Assembly: GCF_042665595.1 (NCBI RefSeq)
Contig: NZ_JBHTCT010000011.1
Span: forward strand, 1-64,000
Reading direction: 5' to 3'
DNA length: 64,000 nucleotides
Source: Bhargavaea changchunensis
GTDB lineage: Bacteria; Bacillota; Bacilli; Bacillales_A; Planococcaceae
The position numbers and the translations under genes were made by a program. The notes beneath the pieces were generated by a model that was not told the origin of the DNA, ran no database searches, and saw nothing but the letters and a program-made list of their open reading frames with translations. Positions 58,715-64,000 of the stretch are shown here, piece after piece; within the stretch, counting starts at the first letter, position 1, and each line of letters starts with the position of its first letter.

Positions 58715-59635
58715 ATGAGCAAAGACAAACACCTGAAACCGAACTACAATGAACCCGGCATGAACCATGATTACTACGAGGCACAGGAACAGACGGCGGC
58801 ATCCGGCGTCAATACGGACTATGCAACAGATTATCCGGGCAGCAAGCCGGCCACCTATGACATGTACAATCCAAACCAATATGATTACAGCTATCGTAAC
58901 AACTACAGTGATTCCTTCTATCATGAGGGACAGGAAAAAGAGGACAGCGGCGGCGGATTTATCGCAGGCGCACTGATCGGAGCGCTGATCGGTGCTGGTG
59001 CAGCACTCCTTCTTGCGCCGAAGACCGGAAAGGAAATGCGCAATGATGTGAGCAGCCAGGCCGGAACCATCAAGGAAAAAGGGATTGAGCTGACAAACGT
59101 CGCAAAAGACAAGACGTCCAACATCACCGGCACTGTGAAGGAAAAGACGGGCGACATCACCAAGAAGGTCCAGGACCAGACGAATAAAGTTGTCGATAAG
59201 GTGAAGTCGAAAAAAGGCCAGAACGCGCCTATGGATGACGGTACCGCTTCTTCCGAAGGGGAAGAACCGATTGAGCTCATCGATACAGTAGCTGAAAAAG
59301 TGGAATCGGCGATCGAAACCGGGCAGGACAAGGTCAACTCGACAGCAGAAGCACTCAAGACAGCAGTCGAGGAAAAGGAAAGCCAGGCCAAGGATATGGC
59401 AAAGAAAGCTGAAAAGAACAGCAAGTCTGCCAAGAATTCCAAGAAATCCGGCAACAGCAAAATGCCCGATACTACTGCCAATGACACCCCTAATGATCCG
59501 AGTACGAAGGATCAGCACAGCGGCAATACCCCATACAGTTACGACAACTCCGAAAATACCGGTGACAACAAAGTCATGGCGATGAATCACATCTCCAAAA
59601 TTGAAAACGACAAAAAAGACAACAAAAACACTTAA
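58715..59635 (+). CDS. ytxH: YtxH-domain stress protein, extended form
   Basis: A 306-aa protein. Residues 1-80 are Tyr/Asn/Asp-rich and hydrophilic. A glycine/alanine-rich hydrophobic segment (GGGFIAGALIGALIGAGAAL and on, about 86-110) is the YtxH core. The rest has Lys/Asp/Glu-rich repeats (KDKTSNITGTVKEKTG) like LEA/apolipoprotein helices and a disordered tail. B. subtilis YtxH is about half this length, so both ends are extended. AGGGAGG precedes the ATG. ytxJ is missing after it. Confidence 0.87.
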   Translation: MSKDKHLKPNYNEPGMNHDYYEAQEQTAASGVNTDYATDYPGSKPATYDMYNPNQYDYSYRNNYSDSFYHEGQEKEDSGGGFIAGALIGALIGAGAALLLAPKTGKEMRNDVSSQAGTIKEKGIELTNVAKDKTSNITGTVKEKTGDITKKVQDQTNKVVDKVKSKKGQNAPMDDGTASSEGEEPIELIDTVAEKVESAIETGQDKVNSTAEALKTAVEEKESQAKDMAKKAEKNSKSAKNSKKSGNSKMPDTTANDTPNDPSTKDQHSGNTPYSYDNSENTGDNKVMAMNHISKIENDKKDNKNT

Positions 59636-59636
59636 A

Positions 59637-59666
59637 TGAAAAGCCCGCCTTGGCGGGCTTTTCATT
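59637..59666 (+). terminator. Terminator of ytxGH
   Basis: AAAAGCCCGCC and GGCGGGCTTTT flank TT(G), followed by a T-rich stretch. Confidence 0.88.
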
Positions 59667-59722
59667 TATCAGGACATGTAATCGCTTACATCTGAAAAGA
59701 ATTATTATTCAGCAAATAAGAC

Positions 59723-59752
59723 GTGACAAAACAGTGCATCCTCTACTATAAT
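59723..59752 (+). promoter_or_regulatory. SigA promoter of aroA
   Basis: GTGACA (59723-59728), an 18-base spacer and a perfect TATAAT (59747-59752). Confidence 0.65.
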
Positions 59753-59820
59753 GGGTTCATTATCTGTAAAAGGCGACTCAATGCCGCCACAGTTAATCCA
59801 ATAAGAGAGGGGATACGGGA

Positions 59821-60906
59821 ATGGGCCTGAATGATCTTGAAAGCCTTCGGGGCAAGGTGGACGAATTGAACCTGGAAATCCTGCGCCTGATCAATGAGCG
59901 TGCAGAAGTAGTCCAGGAAATCGGTAAAGTTAAGGAAAAGCAAGGTGTCAACCGTTATGACCCTCTCCGTGAGCGCCATATGTTGAACCTTCTGAAAGAC
60001 AACAACAACGGTCCTGTGCCGCAGTCGACTGTTGACCATATTTTTAAAGAAATCTTCAAAACGGCACTGGAACTCCAGGAAGACGATCACCGCAAAGCGC
60101 TGCTCGTTTCCCGTAAGAAGAAACAGGAGGATACGATCGTTGAGGTGAACGGCGCTCGCATCGGCAAAGACGTGCCGACGTTCATCTTCGGGCCTTGTGC
60201 CGTCGAATCCTACGAGCAGGTGTCAACTGTAGCGGCTGCACTTGCGGCAAAGGGACAGAAACTGATCCGCGGCGGAGCTTACAAGCCACGCACTTCGCCA
60301 TACGACTTCCAGGGACTCGGCCTTGAAGGTCTGAAAATCCTGAAGCGCGCGGCCGATGAGAACGGTCTCGCAGTCGTATCTGAAATCGTTACGCCGGGCC
60401 ATCTTGAAGAGGCACTCGACTATGTAGATGTCATTCAGATCGGTGCCCGGAACATGCAGAACTTTGAACTTCTGAAGGCTGCCGGCCAGGTGAATAAGCC
60501 GGTCCTGCTCAAGCGGGGGCTCGCCGCGACCATTGATGAGTTCATCAATGCCGCAGAGTACATCATCTCCCAGGGCAATGATCAGATTATGCTTTGTGAG
60601 CGGGGCATCCGTACTTATGAGAAAGCGACCCGCAATACGCTCGACATCTCGGCGGTCCCAATCTTGAAGCAGGAAACACACCTTCCCGTATTTGTCGACG
60701 TAACGCACTCCACAGGCCGCCGCGACCTGCTGCTTCCGACAGCCAAGGCTGCAATTGCGGTCGGTGCAGATGGCGTCATGGCGGAAGTTCATCCGGATCC
60801 GGCAGTGGCTCTATCGGATTCCGCTCAGCAAATGAACCTTGAACAGTTCGACGAATTCTACGGGGAACTCCAAAAATTCATGAAAACCCATGCCGTTATG
60901 GCATAA
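59821..60906 (+). CDS. aroA: Bifunctional chorismate mutase / DAHP synthase AroA(G)
   Basis: A 361-aa fusion. Residues 1-90 are an AroQ chorismate mutase (LRGKVDELNLEILRLIN, RYDPLRERHML). The rest is a type I-beta DAHP synthase, with FGPCAVES, GGAYKPRTSPYDFQG, KRGLAATI and VDVTHSTGRRDLL. The mutase part gives feedback control by chorismate/prephenate in B. subtilis. The precursor it makes also feeds the men genes in this window. AGGGGATACGGGA precedes the ATG. Confidence 0.97.
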   Translation: MGLNDLESLRGKVDELNLEILRLINERAEVVQEIGKVKEKQGVNRYDPLRERHMLNLLKDNNNGPVPQSTVDHIFKEIFKTALELQEDDHRKALLVSRKKKQEDTIVEVNGARIGKDVPTFIFGPCAVESYEQVSTVAAALAAKGQKLIRGGAYKPRTSPYDFQGLGLEGLKILKRAADENGLAVVSEIVTPGHLEEALDYVDVIQIGARNMQNFELLKAAGQVNKPVLLKRGLAATIDEFINAAEYIISQGNDQIMLCERGIRTYEKATRNTLDISAVPILKQETHLPVFVDVTHSTGRRDLLLPTAKAAIAVGADGVMAEVHPDPAVALSDSAQQMNLEQFDEFYGELQKFMKTHAVMA

Positions 60907-60909
60907 AGG

Positions 60910-60939
60910 GGAGCCGGAACGAAAAGTTCCGGCTTTTTC
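60910..60939 (+). terminator. Terminator of aroA
   Basis: AGCCGGAAC and GTTCCGGCT flank GAAAA, followed by TTTTT. Confidence 0.88.
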
Positions 60940-60940
60940 G

Positions 60941-60969
60941 TTTAAGTTCAAGAGAATCTGTCGTAAAAT
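60941..60969 (+). promoter_or_regulatory. Possible promoter of ccpA
   Basis: TTTAAG (60941-60946), a 17-base spacer and TAAAAT (60964-60969). AAGCGTTTTCA just downstream (60983-60993 area) matches the right half of a cre site only. Confidence 0.42.
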
Positions 60970-61008
60970 GAAAGAAATAAGAAGCGTTTTCATCGGAGGG
61001 ATCTTTTC

Positions 61009-62007
61009 ATGACAGTGACGATTTATGATGTGGCGCGGGAAGCCAATGTTTCAATGGCGACCGTTTCCCGGGTGGTTAACGGAAACCCGAATGTTAAGCC
61101 GGCAACAAGAAAACGGGTGAAGGAAGCCATCGAGAAGCTCGGTTACCGCCCGAATGCGGTGGCACGGGGTCTTGCGAGCAAAAAGACAACGACGGTCGGC
61201 GTGATCATCCCGGATATCTCAAAAGGGTTCTATGCGGAACTGGCCCGCGGGATCAGTGATATCGCCACAATGTACGAATACAATATCATCCTGTCGAACT
61301 CCGACGAGAATGAGGACAAGGAGATTCGCCTGATCGAGACGATGCTCGGCAAGCAGGTGGACGGCATTGTGCTCATGAGCGATCAGATCTCTCCGGGACT
61401 CAGGGAAGAAATCAGCCGGTCAACGGTACCGGTGGTCCTGGCAGGTACGATTGATGAGACAGGCATGATTCCGTCCGTCAATATCAATTATCGGTCGGCT
61501 GCACGCGAAGCAGTTGCAAATCTGCTCGGGAATGGACATAGGGAAGTGGCGCTTGTCACCGGCCCGCTGGATACGACCATCAACCGTGACCATCTTCTCG
61601 AGGGGTACAAGGATGCCCTCCATGACTCAGGAATCGATTATGATGAAGGTCTAGTGTTTGAGGTGGAAGATTCGTATGACGCCGCACTTGAGGCGTGGCA
61701 TGCGACCGATCGGCGACCGACTGCCGTGTTTGCAGGCAGTGATGAGCTGGCTATCGGGGTCATCCACGGGGTGATGGATGCCGGTCAGAAAGTGCCGGAA
61801 GACGTGGAAGTCGTAGCATTCGAAAACACGAAGCTCTCAAGGATGGTCCGCCCGAGGCTCACTTCGGTCGTTCTTCCGCTATACGATATCGGGGCCGTCT
61901 CAATGCGTCTCCTGACGAAGTACATGAGCAATGAAGAAGTCGGGGACCCGACCTTCATCCTTCCGCACCGAATCGAAGTTCGTGAATCCGCAAAATTCGA
62001 TAATTGA
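61009..62007 (+). CDS. ccpA: Catabolite control protein A
   Basis: A 332-aa LacI-family regulator. The helix-turn-helix TIYDVAREANVSMATVSRVVNG is at the N-terminus, then the hinge GYRPNAVARGLA and a periplasmic-binding-protein-like core. CcpA with phospho-Ser HPr is the main carbon catabolite regulator in Bacillales; its place after aroA and its length agree with this. GGAGGGATC precedes the ATG. Likely targets in the window are acuABC, scoAB and pckA, by inference. Confidence 0.95.
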   Translation: MTVTIYDVAREANVSMATVSRVVNGNPNVKPATRKRVKEAIEKLGYRPNAVARGLASKKTTTVGVIIPDISKGFYAELARGISDIATMYEYNIILSNSDENEDKEIRLIETMLGKQVDGIVLMSDQISPGLREEISRSTVPVVLAGTIDETGMIPSVNINYRSAAREAVANLLGNGHREVALVTGPLDTTINRDHLLEGYKDALHDSGIDYDEGLVFEVEDSYDAALEAWHATDRRPTAVFAGSDELAIGVIHGVMDAGQKVPEDVEVVAFENTKLSRMVRPRLTSVVLPLYDIGAVSMRLLTKYMSNEEVGDPTFILPHRIEVRESAKFDN

Positions 62008-62010
62008 ACC

Positions 62011-62044
62011 AAAAAGGAGTTGCCCATGCCGGCAACTCCTTTTT
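62011..62044. terminator. Bidirectional terminator, ccpA / acuC
   Basis: AAAAAGGAGTTGCC and GGCAACTCCTTTTT flank CATGCC; the T-tracts serve both convergent genes. Confidence 0.9.
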
Positions 62045-62047
62045 CAT

Positions 62048-63205
62048 TCATTTTTTCTCGCTTCGGATAATGTGCAGGGCTTTTTCCATCATCAGCCGGT
62101 TTTTTTCCTCGATTTCCGATTTGCGGGGAATCGGCTTGTAAAGCGGATCCGGATCTTCCCAATCCGGCATCAGCGGAACAGGTGATGCCTGGCTGTATTG
62201 TTCCAGCCACTTTTCCGGCAAAGGGCCCGTAGGGATTTCTGTTTCATTCATTGTGAGCCAGATAAGCGCCCACGCCCTGGGCACGACACGCCATATATCA
62301 TAACCGCCTCCGCCTACAGCGATCCATTTGCCGCCGCAGTATTGCTCTGCAAGTTCCATGGCCACTCTCGGGATTTCACGGTAGGTCCTCATGGTCGAGT
62401 GCAGATGAGTGAGAGGATCAAAAAAATGGGCATCCGCACCGTTCTGCGTAAGGATGACATCGGGTTTGAAAAACTCGGCAATCTCCCTGACAGAAGTCCG
62501 GTACACCTCTAGAAAAGAGTCATCTTCAGTAAATGCGTCAACAGGAAAGTTAAACGAGGTTCCGTAGCCCTGGCCGCTTCCGCGCTCGGTGATCGAGCCG
62601 GTACCGGGAAAAAGATAACGGCCTGTTTCGTGGATGGATATCGTGCAGACATCCGGGTCGTCGTAGAAGCTCCACTGAACACCGTCTCCATGGTGGGCGT
62701 CGGTATCGATGTACAGGACACGTGCACCGTATTTTTCCTGCATGTATCGGATGGCGACCGAGCTGTCATTGTAGACACAGAAACCGGATGCCTTGCCGCG
62801 GAAACCGTGATGAAGGCCACCGCCAAGATTGACAGCCCGTCTGGCACGGCCTTCCATCACCTCGTCCACGGCGGTCAGCGTGCCGCCAACCAGCTGGGCA
62901 CTCGCTTCATGCATATGCGGGAAAATCGGTGTGTCTTCCGTGCCAATTCCGTAATTCTCCGCGATTACCGGATCAATATCCCCATTTCCGGCCTTTTTTA
63001 CGATTTCAATATATCGTTCGTCATGGATCAGTGCCAGTTCCTCATCGGTCGCCGTCCGCGGCTCGATGATGGCTGAATCAGGAAGGGCGTTGATGGAGCG
63101 CAGGAGATCGGTTGTCAGTACGAGCCGTTTCTGATTGAACGGATGCGTCTCCGAGAACTTATAGTCGAGCTGCCCCTCGGAATAGACGAAGGCGGCCCGT
63201 TTCAT
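62048..63205 (-). CDS. acuC: Acetoin-utilisation deacetylase AcuC
   Basis: A 385-aa class I histone-deacetylase-like enzyme. The zinc site and charge relay are seen in GGLHHGF, YIDTDAHHGDGVQ and the late GGGGYDIWRV. In B. subtilis AcuC removes acetyl groups from acetyl-CoA synthetase, reactivating it. The ATG at 63205 overlaps the acuB stop as ATGA and gives the usual length; the frame to 63232 adds nine residues inside acuB. Order acuA-acuB-acuC is kept. Confidence 0.95.
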   Translation of the reverse strand: MKRAAFVYSEGQLDYKFSETHPFNQKRLVLTTDLLRSINALPDSAIIEPRTATDEELALIHDERYIEIVKKAGNGDIDPVIAENYGIGTEDTPIFPHMHEASAQLVGGTLTAVDEVMEGRARRAVNLGGGLHHGFRGKASGFCVYNDSSVAIRYMQEKYGARVLYIDTDAHHGDGVQWSFYDDPDVCTISIHETGRYLFPGTGSITERGSGQGYGTSFNFPVDAFTEDDSFLEVYRTSVREIAEFFKPDVILTQNGADAHFFDPLTHLHSTMRTYREIPRVAMELAEQYCGGKWIAVGGGGYDIWRVVPRAWALIWLTMNETEIPTGPLPEKWLEQYSQASPVPLMPDWEDPDPLYKPIPRKSEIEEKNRLMMEKALHIIRSEKK

Positions 63206-63849
63206 TGCTGCATTCCGGGTAGATTCGGCCATAGCACGTCATATCCTTCCTTGCGCAGTTCTTCGATGATTGCGAGCGGGTTCATCGTCTTGACCCGGAT
63301 AACAAGGATTTTATGATCCAGTCTATCTTTATCGGGGTAGACCAGTACGCTCAATACGTTAGCATTGTGCTCGTAAAACACTTTCGAAACGCCAAATAGG
63401 ACCCCGGCAACATCCGGGACGCGCACTTCAATCTGAGAACCCGGTTTGCTGGCGCCAGTAAGCTCGATATAGCGGTAGAGAAGGTCGGTCTCTGTGATGA
63501 TGCCGACCACTTTTCCGGATGATACGATGGGCAGGCAGCCGATGCCATTTTCATAAAAGATCACCGCAGCCTCCTCGACGAAATCGAGCGGGTGCCCGGT
63601 CAGAGGATCTTTCGTCATGATCTCGGAAAGCGGGGTTTCATAGACGGACAGATCCTGTTTGCCGATGAGTGATGACGGGATGGCTTCCTTAAGGTCGCGG
63701 TCCGAGATGACACCGACGATGCCCCCTTCGTCATCAACGATCGGAAGGTGCCGGATTTTTTTGTCTTCCATCAGTTCACGCGCTTCTCGTATGGTGTGGC
63801 CGGGACCGAGTGTCACGACCTCCGTATTCATCATTTCCTCCAAAATCAT
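63202..63849 (-). CDS. acuB: AcuB, CBS-ACT domain protein
   Basis: A 215-aa protein with two CBS domains (about residues 1-60 and 75-130) and a C-terminal ACT domain (about 138-215, VRVPDVAGVLFGVSKVF). It may sense adenine nucleotides or an amino acid for the AcuA/AcuC acetylation switch; its exact role is unknown. AGGGGG precedes the ATG by nine bases. It lies between acuA and acuC with a 22-base gap and a four-base overlap. Confidence 0.94.
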   Translation of the reverse strand: MILEEMMNTEVVTLGPGHTIREARELMEDKKIRHLPIVDDEGGIVGVISDRDLKEAIPSSLIGKQDLSVYETPLSEIMTKDPLTGHPLDFVEEAAVIFYENGIGCLPIVSSGKVVGIITETDLLYRYIELTGASKPGSQIEVRVPDVAGVLFGVSKVFYEHNANVLSVLVYPDKDRLDHKILVIRVKTMNPLAIIEELRKEGYDVLWPNLPGMQQ

Positions 63850-63871
63850 CCCAACAACCCCCTTGAGTGAG

Positions 63872-64000
63872 TCAGTACATGAACCGGTTCATGAACCGGA
63901 GCTGGTCAAACTGCTGGACGGATTCCTGGTCCACGCGGTTGCCGATCCTTGCCATCAGACAGTTTGCAGGATGCGAGCTGATTTCAGGGTCGTCCGTTGC
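63872..64000 (-). CDS. acuA: AcuA acetyltransferase, C-terminal end (partial)
   Basis: The last 42 codons and stop of a minus-strand gene that continues beyond the window. The peptide includes DDPEISSHPANCLMARIG, FDQLRF and ends NRFMY, fitting the end of AcuA, a GNAT acetyltransferase that inactivates acetyl-CoA synthetase. The place directly upstream of acuB supports the call. No catalytic region is inside the window. Confidence 0.8.
   Translation of the reverse strand, partial: ATDDPEISSHPANCLMARIGNRVDQESVQQFDQLRFMNRFMY

Noticed and set aside
60970..61000. cre site for ccpA autoregulation
   Set aside because: Only the right half (AAGCGTTTTCA) matches; three of the defined positions in the left half fail.

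Overview
The window is chromosomal DNA of a Bacillota (Firmicutes) bacterium of the order Bacillales, most likely a moderately GC-rich member of the Planococcaceae. This rests on gene content and order: a Bacillus-type 5S rRNA plus 20-tRNA cluster, a menaquinone cluster, and a long run of genes in the order remembered from the B. subtilis yte/ytm/yto/ytp/ytx region (menFDHBE, dps, ytkD, ytmA, pckA, metK; ytfP, ytgP, ytzG, ytzE, pepV; ytlR, trmB, ytnP, ytzB, ytoP; ytpQ, ytpR, sftA, murC, ytxG, ytxH, aroA, ccpA; acuC, acuB, acuA). Strong Shine-Dalgarno sites and occasional TTG/GTG starts also fit. A genus cannot be fixed from this sequence alone. No insertion sequence, prophage, CRISPR array or clear foreign island was seen.

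Layout. 1-2.25 kb: 23S 3' end, 5S rRNA and 20 tRNA genes closed by a terminator. 2.3-10.5 kb: a YteA-type zinc-finger protein and menaquinone synthesis (menA on the minus strand, menF-D-H-B-E on the plus strand; menC is not here). 10.5-19 kb: a lone Zur-box zinc-binding lipoprotein, yidD, dps, ytkD, ytmA, pckA with a possible CcpN-type operator, metK behind a SAM riboswitch, a gamma-carbonic-anhydrase-like protein, and a YtpA-like hydrolase that has lost its catalytic serine. 19-37 kb: a more mixed stretch with a small lipoprotein, a small hydrophilic stress-type protein, a UvrD-family helicase, a CrcB fluoride-channel pair, a large catalase, a secreted nuclease, formimidoylglutamase, the BpsAB alkylpyrone pair, MnmM, two MFS transporters, succinyl-CoA:3-ketoacid CoA-transferase and a MoxR/DUF58/membrane-protein operon. 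37-64 kb: leuS behind a T-box, then the yt* core listed above, ending in the 3' end of acuA.

Working together. The window holds four of the enzyme steps from chorismate to dihydroxynaphthoate, the ligase step, and the final prenylation. DAHP synthase/chorismate mutase, near the other end, feeds the same pathway. Central carbon control is represented by ccpA, pckA and acuABC. Four promoters have SigB-like -35/-10 pairs (dps, a 78-aa protein, katE, ytxGH), so the window carries a dispersed general-stress set. Translation is served by rRNA/tRNA genes, leuS, trmB, mnmM, ytpR and ytzG.

The most interesting unexplained items are a 137-bp inverted-repeat-bounded, apparently structured intergenic element (49144-49280), six exact-period 21-bp tandem repeats after leuS (39736-39855), several perfect palindromes at promoters (30702-30731, 15900-15941, 18161-18185, 44128-44142), the serine-less YtpA-like protein, and C34 anticodons in three tRNAs. 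All functional calls come from reading motifs and from knowledge of families; no database search was run.
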